A stretch of DNA of 64,000 bases from Flaccisagitta enflata (taxonomy: Eukaryota; Chaetognatha; Sagittoidea; Aphragmophora), in NCBI GenBank assembly GCA_965153355.1, contig OZ231127.1, positions 83,886,001 to 83,950,000 on the forward strand, written 5' to 3'. The notes below the pieces were generated by a model that saw only the letters and a list, made by a program, of their open reading frames with translations, had not been told where the DNA came from and searched no databases. The translations under genes were made by a program, and so were the position numbers. The first letter of the stretch is position 1. Every line of letters begins with the position of its first letter. Shown piece by piece: positions 23,741-33,969 of this stretch.

Positions 23741-23897
23741 AAAAAGGCAGGATACACGGCTGGACAGTTGGGCGGACAGTTGGGCAGGGGCAGGGGTGCA
23801 AAAAACGCTCGGATTCCAAAAATGTTACAGACGGACGGGCCAACGGATGGACGGACCGACACGGCAAGGTGTAGAATCGCGTGTCCGCGACTAAGAA
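23741..23897 (-). mobile_element. HINE-like copy, minus orientation
   Basis: GCAGGATACACGGCTGG (3' end), GGGCAGGGGCAGGGGTGC core, GACGGACGGGCC tract, and ATCGCGTGTCCGCGACTAAG (5' hairpin end). The 3' subterminal sequence is GTTGGGCGGACAGTTGGGC, a local duplication that has lost the pairing. Mirror at 44,596-44,753. Confidence 0.75.
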
Positions 23898-24010
23898 CAA
23901 CGCACATTGGGGACCGCTGAACATATGACGCTATGCCTATAGCAGCCTTTTAGATCTATAGAGGTAATTTATATCACTGCCTCTACCCCATAACCAAGGT
24001 AGCCTGATTA

Positions 24011-24221
24011 TTTTCTAGTCGCGTGCTACGCGACTCTACACCCTGCTTTGTCGGTCCGTCGGTCTGTCCGTTTGTCGGTCCGTCCGTCGTCACACTTTAC
24101 TTTTTTTTGAGTTTTTGCGGTCTTTGGCCTCACTGCTCCTGCCCAAATGATCCAGTGACCTCAAATGCAGCCCCTGCCCACCCGCACGCGACTCGGGTAG
24201 CCGTGTATCCGGCCTTGTTTT
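24011..24221 (+). mobile_element. HINE-like element, best-preserved copy (family reference)
   Basis: Order of parts: TTTT; 5' hairpin AGTCGCG-TGCTA-CGCGACT (24,017-24,035); CTACACCCTGCTTTGTC; (GTCN)n tract to about 24,092; CACACTTTAC; core TTTGCGGTCTTTGGCCTCAC, TGCTCCTGCCCAAATGATCC, GTGACCTCAAAT; CCCCTGCCCACCC; GCACGCGACT (24,184-24,193), complementary to the 5' stem AGTCGCGTGC; a terminal hairpin GCCG-TGTATC-CGGC; TTGTTTT. Subterminal inverted repeats, an internal GTCY-type tetranucleotide tract and a 3' hairpin are hallmarks described for Helentron-associated non-autonomous elements (HINE, mini-me, pearl). No coding capacity. Assignment to Helentrons is inference. Confidence 0.8.
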
Positions 24222-25645
24222 CTTTTACAGTTACACCCCGCTTTAACGTACCCAAGAGGGATGGATATCCGCCTAAAATTTATGTTAAACTTTGGTCCCT
24301 TCAAGTAATTTTCTTTTCATTTCTATTTTGACAAAAATAGAACTCCACCTGTCATGGATGAAACCTGGTTGTGTTCCTGTTCGTTTTGGTCCTTTAACAT
24401 TCGTTATCGCGGGGTTCAAAATGTTCATCCACAATTTCAAGCCCCAATTTTTCAACATCCAACCTAAAATCTGTTGATGTCCCCCCGGCTCCACTACTCC
24501 GTGCCCCCCCCCCCTCCCTCAAAGTGGATTGAACTCATCACCTAGCAAAAGTTTTCGTCATCAACCACCCTCAATCACCTCACAACCCAAATCCACTTCA
24601 TTGGTAAGCCATCTTTGCAAAAGATTCGGGCTGCGAGGTTGGCTGGCATGAACATTGAACAAACACGTTATCATCCATTTGCCTTTTTTTCCTATTGGAG
24701 TGAAAGCAACGCGACGCTGTCACAACAAGATTGCCAACCACCAAATTTTTTTTCTCGTCTTCAAAAAAATATTATGACGTGTGAGAAATAAGCAGCGCGG
24801 CGTTAAGAGTAAGTTCATACTTAATCTTTCAAAAATGTCGTTCTGTTATATCATTTTGCCCACGGCGCGCCCGTTCATGATTATCATTACTGGACAATAG
24901 TGGCATGATAGTTCTTTTAATCGTCATTCCATTTTTGGGGGACCCCTTTTAAAGTCGTGTGAAAGCGATGCTGTCCACAGGAGGTAGGATAGAACACTCA
25001 CAGGTAGTTCCGTCCAAAAAGTGGAATAATGTGTACATCCATTTGTGATAGAGCAAGATTGGACCAAATATGAAAATATTAGTGTACCACTGAAAAGAAA
25101 TGGTTCATTCTAAAAAAACCTTGGCGCTCCTAAATGAATTAAGCCACAGATCCCAGACTAGTAGCTTCTTGAATAGCTTTTTTCATTTGAGACCAATCTG
25201 ATTATTTGGGAGCAGTGTTCACCAAAGGTTTTTGGGATGAACAACTTTTTTTCTAAGAAGATATTGCTCCAGCCAATTCATACGCAACTGTCTCAGTCAC
25301 ATGTGAACACACTTTCTTTCTAAAAGATTTTTTTCAAGGGCAAAAACGGAAAGCCGTCGTTGCAAATGAAAATAGGAGAAAAAAAACAAGGTCGCTGAAC
25401 CCAGTTTGCCTATTTTTGCGTTCTTTTGGAGGATTTTCATAAAGAAGGTACATTCACGCATTTATGACTTAGAGTAATCGTACAAGCCATCCCACATTTT
25501 TCCTTTTTGATTCATATTCAGTATTCATGACTGTCATCGAAATATTTTAAGCATCCTCCATAGCATTCACTTACCAACAAAGTTGTACTAAGGTAAATCA
25601 TTTGCCCTCTATGTCTTCTGCAAATTCTGAAATACTTTTTTAAGC
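24222..25645. other. no gene; small pogo-like MITE relic at its start
   Basis: 24,228-24,420 has inverted-type ends TTACACCCCGCTTTAACG and CGTTATCGCGGGGTTCA, resembling degraded pogo/Tigger-type termini (weak). The remainder, including the 61-69 codon frames at 24,285-24,494, is not recognised. The other arm carries an extra 24-25 bp tandem copy of GAAAACTTTTGCTAGGTG (43,918-43,960) opposite 24,538-24,575. Confidence 0.4.
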
Positions 25646-26287
25646 CGCGGCCCCAAAGGGCCGTTGTCCTGTAAGACACAGGGGTGAATTTCCAGATGTC
25701 CCTCCTTCCATCCGTCCATCTCCCCCCTTTGACCATCCGGGCCTCAAATCAGCACTCTCAGGCCTGATTTTGGCCCTCTTCACCCTCAAAATAGCCCTCT
25801 CAGGCCTCATGTTAGGCCCCATGACCTCTTTAATGTTACTCCAAATCATTTCTCCCTTTCTCTTTGTCGCGTCACTATCCTTTTTGGGCAGCGACCCCAA
25901 AAGGCCGATGTCCTGTAGGACACAGGGGTGAATTTCCATACGTCCGTCGGTCCGTCCTTCCGTCCGTCCTTCCGTCCTTTCGTCCGTCCCCCCCCATAGA
26001 CCATCAATGCCTCAGAATTCCATCGGATAACATGAAGGAAATTGTCAAAATGCGAACTTCCCATTGAATAACATGGAAAATTTACAAAAATAGAAAAATG
26101 CGTTTCCCTTTGAATAACAAGGAAAATTGATGAAAACTAAGAAAAATGTAAAATTCCTATTGAATAACATGGCAAATTGTGAAATCTATAAATAATGCAA
26201 AATTTCCATTGAATATCATGAAAAATTGATACTAAGGTATCCAATTTGCCCTTTCAGGACGTACGGAAATTCACCCCTGTGTCCTAC
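25646..26287 (+). mobile_element. two adjacent shell elements, one complete-ended
   Basis: First: CCGCGGCCCCAAAGGGCC, GTTGTCCTGTAAGACACAGG and TGAATTTCC at 25,651-25,695 with a short AGGCCTGATTTTGGCCCTCT minisatellite to about 25,830. Second: GGGCAGCGACCCCAAAAGGC (25,887), TGTCCTGTAGGACACAGGGG, ACGTCCGTCGGTCC tract, CCATTGAATAACATGGAAAA units, then the inverted end GGAAATTCACCCCTGTGTCC truncated at 26,287. Mirror region 42,176-42,835. Confidence 0.75.
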
Positions 26288-26708
26288 AGTCTACTTGTTC
26301 AGTAGAGGGAGTAAAATATGACTTTTCTGGAAAAAAACCTCGTATACGTGATAAATGTTTGTGGTTGTAATACTTTTGAAGGTGGAAACTTGCAAAAATC
26401 GATTTATCCCGCCGCTATCTACTTCGCTCCAGTCTCTAACTGGGTGACTGTCATGATCATGATGACATTTTTCATCCATACCCTCTTACATTTAAACGGC
26501 TGTCAAATCTTAACGAAATGAGATATTGACATGCAGTTTTCACCGCTAGATAGCTCTTGAGCCAAAGTTTTATTAGCTTATGGATTAAAAGTTGATTTTT
26601 GAGTTCTAAGTGGCCTAATTTTTGGGGCAAAATGACTACGGAAGGTAGTTTTTTATCCATTCAAAATATCTTCTTAATTGAACTAAAAAGGTTTGACACT
26701 CATTTCAG

Positions 26709-26711
<3 letters not shown>
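26288..26711. repeat. dispersed repeat related to 29,800-30,185
   Basis: GGGAGTAAAA, ATCGATTTATCCCGCCGCTA and CTACTTCGCTCCAG match in reverse the block at 30,060-30,180 (TAGCAGCGGGAGAAATCGAT, ACTCCCTC). Probably two copies of a degraded MITE; ends not defined. Confidence 0.45.

Positions 26712-26772
<61 letters not shown>
26712..26772. repeat. (CA)n microsatellite
   Basis: About 60 bases of CA. The right-arm mirror (41,760-41,788 and 41,807-41,819) is shorter and broken up. Confidence 0.95.
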
Positions 26773-26776
<4 letters not shown>

Positions 26777-26836
26777 AACACAGAAACAGAAACGCTGTAA
26801 CTTCTTGAAAAAAAAAATTTTATAGCGCATGGAACA

Positions 26837-27108
26837 TTTTTAGTGGCGTGCTACGCGACTCTACACACTGCTTTGTTGGTCCGTCCATGTCCATCGGTCG
26901 GTCAGTCTGTCCGTCGGTCGTCCGTTGGTCGATCGTCCGTCCGTCAGTCCGTCCGTCAGTCAGTCCATCGATCCGATCCGTCGGTCCATCCGTCACCGTA
27001 GCAGTTTTGGTTTTTGCTGCCCCTGTGCCCAAACCATCTGATGACCTCAATTATGGCCCCTGCCCACCCGCACGCGACTGGGGTAACTGTGTATCCGGCC
27101 TTGTTTTT
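26837..27108 (+). mobile_element. HINE-like copy, long GTCN tract
   Basis: 5' hairpin GTGGCGTGCTACGCGACT, CTACACACTGCTTTG, GTCN tract with GGTC, CGTC and AGTC units (about 26,879-26,996), core TTTTGGTTTTTGCTGCCCC, GCACGCGACT, GGGGTAACTGTGTATCC, GGCCTTGTTTTT. The terminal hairpin is partly lost. Confidence 0.8.
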
Positions 27109-27180
27109 GCACATTTCATAACAACAAGCCCAACAGGCCAACAGTCGCGTTTTACAGTAAAACACACCACTGCTTGCATA

Positions 27181-27350
27181 CATCCTCCTTTCCTTCCTTC
27201 CTTCCTTCATTCCTTCCTGCCTTCCTCTGTCCCTCCCTACCTTCCTTCCATTCTTTCTTTCCTTCCCTCCATTCTTTCTTTCCTTCCTCCCATTCTTTCT
27301 TTCCTTCCTTCTTCTCTCCCTCCCTCCCTTTTGTCCTTCCTCCCCTCCAA
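27181..27350. repeat. CTTC/CTTT-rich pyrimidine tract
   Basis: About 170 bases of imperfect TTCC/TTCT repeats, almost purely pyrimidine. In the mirror (41,280-41,360) it is reduced to a short AAGG-rich remnant. Apparent Ser/Phe/Pro-rich frames are artefacts. Confidence 0.9.
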
Positions 27351-27621
27351 GGCCGTGCAATATGTATTGGTATTATATCAATACGATATCGATACAATAT
27401 TGATACAATGCTGATATACCCCGCTCGAACAAGTTTCAAGGGACCAGGCCCCCTTTTCTGTAAGAGGTGGAAATCCATTAGAGCCATCTCGACTGTGCCA
27501 TCAAAATTTCATTAATCACATTCAAAATGAGGAATGTAAATTTTTTTTCATAGATAAAAAGGCACTCTGTTGCATTAGTCCAGAGGAAAAAAAATATTTT
27601 TGTTATTTAAAAAAAAAAACA

Positions 27622-27789
27622 TTTTTAATCGCGGATACCAGACTCTACACCTTGCCGAGTTGGTCGGTAGGTCTGTCGGTCCTTCTGTCCATCCGTCCGT
27701 AGCATTTTTGAATTGCGAGCAATTTTTGCCATCATGCTCCTGCCCAACCGCTCACAACTGGATTGCCGTGTATCCGGCCTTGTTTTTTT
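27622..27789 (+). mobile_element. HINE-like copy, eroded 5' hairpin
   Basis: TTTTTAATCGCGGATACCAG, CTCTACACCTTGCCGAG, GTCGGTAGGTCTGTCGG tract, CTCCTGCCCAACCG, ATTGCCGTGTATCCGGCC, TTGTTTTTTT. The order matches the reference copy although the 5' hairpin no longer closes. Confidence 0.75.
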
Positions 27790-27883
27790 ATAGAAAAATG
27801 AAATGATTCATTTTGCTACCTTTTTTCCCGTTCTCATTTTTTTAGTCGCTTGTTACGTGGGTAGGTTGGTCAGTGGGTCCCTT

Positions 27884-28690
27884 TTTTGGGCAGCGGCCCC
27901 AAAGGGGACCATGTCCTGTAGAACATGGGGGTACTTTTGTTCATTCGTCCATCTGTCCATCCATCCTTGTACACCACCCCCTGCCTATAGGCTCAGATTC
28001 CAGCCTGGAGGCTTAAATCCCAGCCTGGAGGCCAAAATCAAGCATGGAGGCTCAAGTCCCAGCTTGGAGAATTAAATCTCAGTCTTGAGGCTCAAATCCC
28101 CGCCTAATGGCTCAAATACCAGCTTCAAGGCCAAATCCTGGCTTCTTGGCTTTAATCCAACATCCAGGCTCAAATCCCAGCCTTGGGGCTCAAATCCTAG
28201 CCTTGAGGCTAAAATCCCAGCCTAGGGGCCAAAATCCTAGTTGCCCTTTGCAGTATATGTGTGTGTTATGGTGAAGAGAGAGCAGCGGCCCCAAAGGCTG
28301 GTGACATGGTGATTAGGGGTGGTGAATGTTGAGATAAGTAATTCTCCTTGATAGGTGGTCATTCTGGGCCAGTGTGTTATGCTTAATAAGTTTTGATGTT
28401 GGGATATGAGCCTCTGGTCTGGATTTTGAGCCTCTAAGCTTGATATTGAGCCTGGAGGCTAGATTTTGAGCCTCGAGACTGGATTTTGAGCCTCAAGGCT
28501 GGGTTTTGAGTCTCAAGGCTGGGTTTTGAGTTGCGAGGCTGGAATTTGAGCCGGGGGCAGGGGCATCCAACCCTCATCCATACCCCATGCTTCCCACACC
28601 CCACACATACACAACACCCCACACATACACACCCCACACATACACAACAGGACTTCGTCCTCTTCGGGGCCGCTGCCCAAAAACTATCTA
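27884..28690 (+). mobile_element. shell element(s) with CAAATCCCAGCCTGGAGG minisatellite
   Basis: Left end TTTTGGGCAGCGGCCCCAAA and CATGTCCTGTAGAACATGG, a CGTCCATCTGTCC tract, then about ten units of roughly 22 bp (GGCTCAAATCCCAGCCTGGA) to about 28,237. A second GCAGCGGCCCCAAAGGC end lies at 28,283. At 28,400-28,560 the unit appears in the opposite orientation (GATTTTGAGCCTCAAGGCTG). A HINE-type GGGGCATCCAACCCTCATCC and ACACATACACAACACCCC block follows, ending GGGGCCGCTGCCC at 28,676-28,688. Probably a nested or inverted pair. Confidence 0.65.
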
Positions 28691-28783
28691 AAACGCTTAT
28701 TTTTGCACTTTTCAACTCGTGTCCATGGACCGACCGATGGATGGACAAAGCCTGATAGAGTTGCATGTCGGCAACTAAAAATT
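28690..28783 (-). mobile_element. HINE 5' half, minus orientation
   Basis: TTTTCAACTCGTGTCCATGG, ACCGACCGATGGATGG, ACAAAGCCTGATAGAGTTGC, ATGTCGGCAACTAAAAATT. It adjoins the shell element ending at 28,688, the same HINE-shell pairing seen at 18,705-19,484. Confidence 0.7.
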
Positions 28784-28954
28784 TGCATTCAAGCCAAAAT
28801 TTTGTTACAGGTGGAACAGAATTTTCTTTTCAAGAAAACTAAAAGAAATAAGTACTTAAGCTTTCCATGTGGTTAAATCAGTACCTATAGTACCCTTAAG
28901 TACCCTAAATTACTCTTAAATACCCGAAAGTACTTTAAATACCTAGAGTACTTA

Positions 28955-29546
28955 CCGGGTCATCAATCTGGACTGGGAAAAAGTGTTAAGCTTTTGCTCT
29001 CAGCTGCTTCTTCTCACTGGTTTGGAAATCATTTTCTTTTTTAGTACTATGTTTGACGTTTTTTGTATCCAAATTCTATAAGTCTGCGTTAAATACTTTG
29101 TCCACAACATTAATTTGAAGAAAAACAAGCCTTTTCAGATATAGCTCAAATTAGCCTTAGTTTACCAAAACTGTTTTTCTTAGATTTGCTCTTATTTTTT
29201 ATTGGATTGAGCAGCAAATGTCAGATTTGTCTCAGTTGAAGATATTGTAATGGATTTTAAAAAAAACATCTTTTTGTTGAGACCATTTTAGCATTTGCAG
29301 CTCAAACTGATCAAAAATGAGGGAAAATAGTTTTGATGAAAACAGGATAAATTGAGCTTCAGCCACAAATACTTGTTTTACTTCAAATTGATGTTGTGGA
29401 CAAAATATTTAAGCTAGAATAATCAAATTTGAACACAAAAAACGTCAAACATAGTACTATAAAGAAAAATCAATTCCAGGTCCTTGAGAAGAAGCATCTG
29501 AGGGTAAAAGCTTAATACTTTTTCCCAATCCAGATTGATGACCCTG
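28955..29546. mobile_element. fold-back MITE, TA-flanked, CMGGGTCATCAATCTGG ends
   Basis: A 592-bp element self-complementary over most of its length: left GGGTCATCAATCTGGACTGG, AGTACTATGTTTGACG, TTTGTCCACAACATTAATTT pair with right AAATTGATGTTGTGGACAAA, CGTCAAACATAGTACTAT, CAATCCAGATTGATGACCCT. TA lies at 28,953-28,954 and 29,547-29,548. It sits in a stretch of AAGTACCCTTA-like short repeats (28,880-28,950 and 29,550-29,600). The mirror (about 39,390-39,980) is a noisy copy. Confidence 0.9.
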
Positions 29547-29635
29547 TAAATGTACCCTTAAGTACCATTTTGTACCCTTTATTACCTCAAATTATCCTAA
29601 AAAGCCGAAAATTCAAAAATATTTTTAACATACTA

Positions 29636-29690
29636 ACCAACGTACTGACCGACAGACCAAGGTGGAGTTACATGCACGCGACTAAAAAGT
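29636..29690 (-). mobile_element. HINE 5'-end stub
   Basis: CAACGTACTGACCGACAGAC, AAGGTGGAGTTACATG, CACGCGACTAAAAAGT. Only the tetranucleotide edge and part of the 5' hairpin survive. Confidence 0.6.
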
Positions 29691-29895
29691 GCCATTTCAA
29701 TAATTCAACACTACAGTACAAAAAAATGATTAAGTTATGGATAATGTTTGTTTAAATGCTTTTGTCTTAAACTTGTGTGTGGGTGGGTTTGCGCGAGTGA
29801 CTGAGCTAAAGGGTGAGTGAATACCCTCTGAAAACAACATCAACTTTGAAAGCCTGTTGCTCCTAAACGAATAAAGCTACATACCTCAGCTTAGG

Positions 29896-29932
29896 CTCAT
29901 TTTAAAGAGCTGTGTCAGCTCTTTAAAATGAG
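29896..29932. other. perfect 17-bp hairpin with 3-base loop
   Basis: CTCATTTTAAAGAGCTG, loop TGT, CAGCTCTTTAAAATGAG. The stem is exact. It lies within the repeat block at about 29,800-30,185, whose other copy is at 26,288-26,711, and is probably the centre of a fold-back element. Confidence 0.8.
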
Positions 29933-30188
29933 TCCAAGATAAAGTCAATTACTCAATTCGTTTCAGAGATATAAGCTTTTAAAGTTACCCCTCTTGGTTA
30001 GAAGTGATTTCACCATGAAAATCACTTCAATCATTTTAAAGTGGAGTATAGGAGCTGGAGCGAAGTGGTTAGCAGCGGGAGAAATCGATTTTTTCAAGTT
30101 TCTACATTCAAAAATATTACAACCTTACACATTTATCACCTAAACGAGTATTTTTTCCAAATAATTCATCTTTTACTCCCTCTATTGT

Positions 30189-30572
30189 TCAGCTAATCAC
30201 TCCAAGCAGGGCATCGGGTACCGCTGACCATATGCGATCCTTGGATGACTTGTTATACTTCCATGCTGTCAGCCATTGTGGTGTCACCGTCCTTCACTCC
30301 CCTTCACCCCCCTTCTCCCTTCCAGCAACCCTGGCAGTTGGTCATTAGCGTCACTTTGCCTCTCACCCTGCAATCCCCAACCGTCACACCAACAACCCAT
30401 GCTGTTGGCCGATTGTGTGTCATCGCCTTCCGCCCTCCCCTTCCCTCCCATCTACCAATGCCGTCAGCTGTTAGTGTGTCATCGCCTCTCGCCCTACCCT
30501 TCCCTCCCATCTACCAATGCCGTCAGCCCGTCAGCTGTTAGTGTGTCATCGCCTCTCGCCCCCTCTCCCTGT
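30189..30572 (+). repeat. HINE-related block and GC-rich minisatellite (MITE-free paralogue)
   Basis: 30,189-30,250 repeats the AGCAGGGCATCGGGTACCGC block. 30,254-30,572 is the paralogue of 16,910-17,560 lacking the 410-bp MITE, with CCCATCTACCAATGCCGTC (TA at 30,453-30,454) as the unoccupied target. A local duplication repeats CCCATCTACCAATGCCGTCA at about 30,507. Confidence 0.85.
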
Positions 30573-30665
30573 TCCACATAAGCTTGTTCGCCATGTAGGT
30601 CTGGATTAGTTTTGTTTCTATTGCGTTCATCCACGATTCGAAAAGAACCTTTAACACCTTCTTAA

Positions 30666-31263
30666 GTCGGGGTGCAAACGAAGACAAAATTTGAATTTCA
30701 TTTACATTAAACTGATACATATAGTTATCCGTGTAGGTAATAAGTTTTGTAATAAAAAATATTATACTCCTGATTTTTTTAGAAATATTAGAATATAATC
30801 ACAATATAAAAAGTTTCTATTGCATATTTATAAAGACCAAAGTTATTCAATAAAACAAGAGAATTTCTCTTAAAAATGAGAGGAAAAGTTCAGAAAGTTG
30901 TTGGGTAAAATTAAAATTCTGCTTCTGAATGCAAAATTTTGCATTTCTAAACACATGGCTCTTATCTTATGAGTCTTTAGAAAGACGCCATGTTTTTGAA
31001 AATGACAATTTTTGAATCTCTATGCAAAGTTATATTTTACCTAAGACAGATAGTAAAAAAGATTTTGCTTAAAAACTCCTTTCTGTCCTTTATGTGTTTC
31101 ATGTTATTTTCTTTGGACACAAAAATGGTTTTTAATGCAAAAATAGTTTTTACATAAACTGATTATTATTTTTTATTGATGAAATACGCAAATTAATAAT
31201 ATATATCACATTGCTAAAAAACATGTTGACTGATCAAATTTTGTCTTCGATTGCACCTCGACA
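30666..31263. mobile_element. MITE with GTGCAAWCGAAGACAAAATT ends
   Basis: About 598 bp. Left end AGTCGGGGTGCAAACGAAGA then CAAAATTTGA; right end mirrors it (TGATCAAATTTTGTCTTCG then ATTGCACCTCGACA). TA precedes the left end and follows the right. The interior is AT-rich and non-coding. The noisy mirror copy starts at about 37,943. Confidence 0.75.
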
Positions 31264-31609
31264 TAATAACTTCAAATCTGCCAAGTGCTACAATCTATGT
31301 AACAATCAGCCTCCTTCTAATCCACTCTCCTTGCCTCCTATTCTCTCCTTAAGAATCCGTTGAGGAAGGGTAGAATGGAACTAGGGTTAGTAGTGTGCAA
31401 AAGGTAGCGGCAGCAAGTTGCTCTCACAATTTTCTCTCATCCATCTGTCCGTCCAACCGTCATTCAATATGTTCACCCCCATCTTTTTCTTTTTGTTCAG
31501 GCCAAACTGGGGTCAAATTCGGTTCCTTTTATTTCTTTTTTTTTTCATCCAGTTTTTTGCTCTTTCTATTTTTCCGGTTTCTTTTCACGATTCATGAAAT
31601 GCATCACAG
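31264..31609. other. pyrimidine-rich spacer, no gene
   Basis: TC- and T-rich sequence; nothing recognised. Confidence 0.4.
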
Positions 31610-31752
31610 TTGGTCGGTTGGTCCGTCACAGTCTACTTTTTAGGTTTTCGCGGTCTTTGGTCTCACTGCTCCTGCCCAAATTCTCCAGTGAACTCAAATT
31701 TGGCCCCTGCCCTACCGCACGCGACTGGGATAGCCGTGTATCCGGCCTTGCT
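31610..31752 (+). mobile_element. HINE-like copy lacking its 5' end
   Basis: Starts in the tetranucleotide (TTGGTCGGTTGGTCCGTCAC), then CTTTTTAGGTTTTCGCGG, TCTTTGGTCTCACTGCTCCT, GCCCAAATTCTCCAGTG, GCACGCGACT, ATAGCCGTGTATCCGGCC, TTGCTTTTTT. No 5' hairpin upstream. Confidence 0.8.
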
Positions 31753-32159
31753 TTTTTCATTCTTACAGTCTCACAGCACGATTACCCTCCAGGGTCTCCC
31801 TACAGTCTCTCAGCGCCCGCGCTCTCTTCCCATCTTCATGCCCATGGGTACTTTGAAAGAGAGTTCTACTTCTGCTATGCCTATCGTCCGAGGAAAAAAA
31901 AAAAGAAAAAAAGAAAGAAAAAGAAAAGGAAAAGCTAAATATTTATTGAGTCTTGTGCATGCGATTATACAAATGACCAGGCCTCCATGATTTAGTACTC
32001 AAGCAAGTAAACAAACATTTGTTCAAATGTTTTGCATTTCTTTGTCGACTGGAACGGTTTTTGACTCCTATTATTTTCTAGTTTGTCTAGGTCATTATCT
32101 CCTTCCTTTGCGTTAGGTGTCGTTTTTGACCTCAATTTCTGTTTTTCTAGTCTATCTGG
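31753..32159. other. no gene recognised
   Basis: Includes an A/G-rich run at 31,894-31,935; otherwise nothing recognised. Confidence 0.4.
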
Positions 32160-32470
<311 letters not shown>

Positions 32471-32730
32471 TCTTTCTTTCTCTTTGCTTCTCTTCACCTT
32501 TTCATTTTGGACTGTTCTAACATCCATTGGGGTCGTGGCCTATGGGGGTCGAACCCCTTTCCCCTCCATTTCCTATCTTGCTCAGGCTTCGCTGCCCAGA
32601 GACAAGAAATATTCCGAAGATTGTTTTGAAGCGATTTTTCCCTCCTTCTACGCGATTTTGAAAAGAGGATCTTGAAGTATTTTGTTGCTGTTGTTGTTTT
32701 TTTTTTTTATGTTCTCATTTCTTTTCTTTC

Positions 32731-32876
32731 TTTTTGAGTCACGGACACGGCTCTATAAGCCACTTTTCGGTCCGTCGGTCCGTCCGTCCGTCGGTCGGTC
32801 ACAAAGTTGTTTAATGAGGTTTTCCGCTCCAGCCCACCCGTCCGCGACTAATCCTGCCGTGTATACGGCCTTGTTC
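32731..32876 (+). mobile_element. HINE-like copy with GCCGT-GTAT-ACGGC hairpin
   Basis: TTTTTGAGTCACGGACACGG, CTCTATAAGCCACTTTTCGG, GTCS tract to about 32,800, GGTTTTCCGCTCCAGCCC, GTCCGCGACT, then the terminal hairpin GCCGT-GTAT-ACGGC and TTGTTC. The stem differs from the reference but is fully paired. Confidence 0.8.
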
Positions 32877-32929
32877 TTTTTTACTGCGCTCACTTATGAG
32901 GAACTTTCCCATTTCCTTTCAATTTCCAC

Positions 32930-33720
32930 AGCATCCCCCCAGCTCAGTTTTAAGCCGTAAGGCCTAGATCCCAGCCTCAAGGCCGAAACCCTAGCCTTTA
33001 AGCCCATCCAACCTAATGGCTCAAATTCCAGCCTTGTTACCCAAATACGACTCTTGAGGCCAAAATCCAAGCTTCAAAGCCCAATTCATAGCCTTTTCGA
33101 CCTAATCTCTGCCTTGAGGCCCAAATTTCAGTTTCGAGGCCTTTTCCACTGTTTCACTTTCACTACCCCAATGGACGTATAACTCCCCAAGACTCCTGAT
33201 CAGCTCAAGGCCTCATGCCTCGGTTAACATTCTATATTGGGTCATTGCCCCTGTCACCATCTTATCTCAACATACAGTAGTTTCGGGGCATTGGGTGCTC
33301 GGGTTCATTAAATGCTTTTGCGACTATTCCTTCAACTTCTCCCCCGCCTCCCCCCCCCCCCCCTTCTTGTAAGGCCTCAGACCCAAACCCCAGTCTCAAG
33401 GCCCAAATTCCAGCTTCAAGACCCAAATTTCCGCCTCGAGGCTCAAATCCTGGTAATCCAATGAATTCGCCTCGAATCCTTCGCCTTGGAATTCAGCGCC
33501 TGGATTCCACCGCCTCTGAATCAAGCGTCGCACCGATCGCATCGCCTCAGGAATAATTCGAGCAACGTGGTATAACTTTAAGTGTTAACCTCTCAGCTCA
33601 AATCATAGCCTAGAGCTTCAAATCCAAGCCTTGAGACCCAAAAACCTTGCCCAAAATCCAGCATTGAGGCATGAAATTTCATTCTTGAAGCCCAAATCTC
33701 AGCCCCATGTTCTAATCTTT
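32930..33720 (+). repeat. CAAATCCCAGCCTTGAGGC minisatellite, three blocks
   Basis: Units of about 22-24 bp (AGGCCGAAACCCTAGCCTTT, GGCTCAAATTCCAGCCTT) at 32,945-33,145, 33,368-33,455 and 33,595-33,715. They are separated by about 220 and 140 bp of other sequence, including a C homopolymer (33,349-33,363) and GCCTCGAATCCTTCGCCTTG variants. Same unit as at 27,985-28,237. Confidence 0.75.
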
Positions 33721-33969
33721 AGCTACAAGTTGACGATGATAATTCCTTGTGCAGTGATTGAATTTTTTCTTTTTTTTGAATCTTTTTCCCCTGTACTTCG
33801 TCGTTGCATCAGATTTAGCGAATGGAATTCATGAAGCCAAAATCTTTTCTTAGTCCCTTCCTCTAAGAAAGACTTTCATCAGCTGCAGAAAGCAGTGGAA
33901 AAAGTGAATATCTTCAGTCAAATCCCGCTCTATCGAATTTTAAGGGACTAACAAATCTTATCTGTTATA

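Noticed and set aside
26905-27110. Novel tandem GTCC protein-coding repeat (Arg/Pro/Ser-Val-rich frames)
   Set aside because: The frames arise from the (GTCN)n tract of HINE-like elements and recur wherever the tract occurs.
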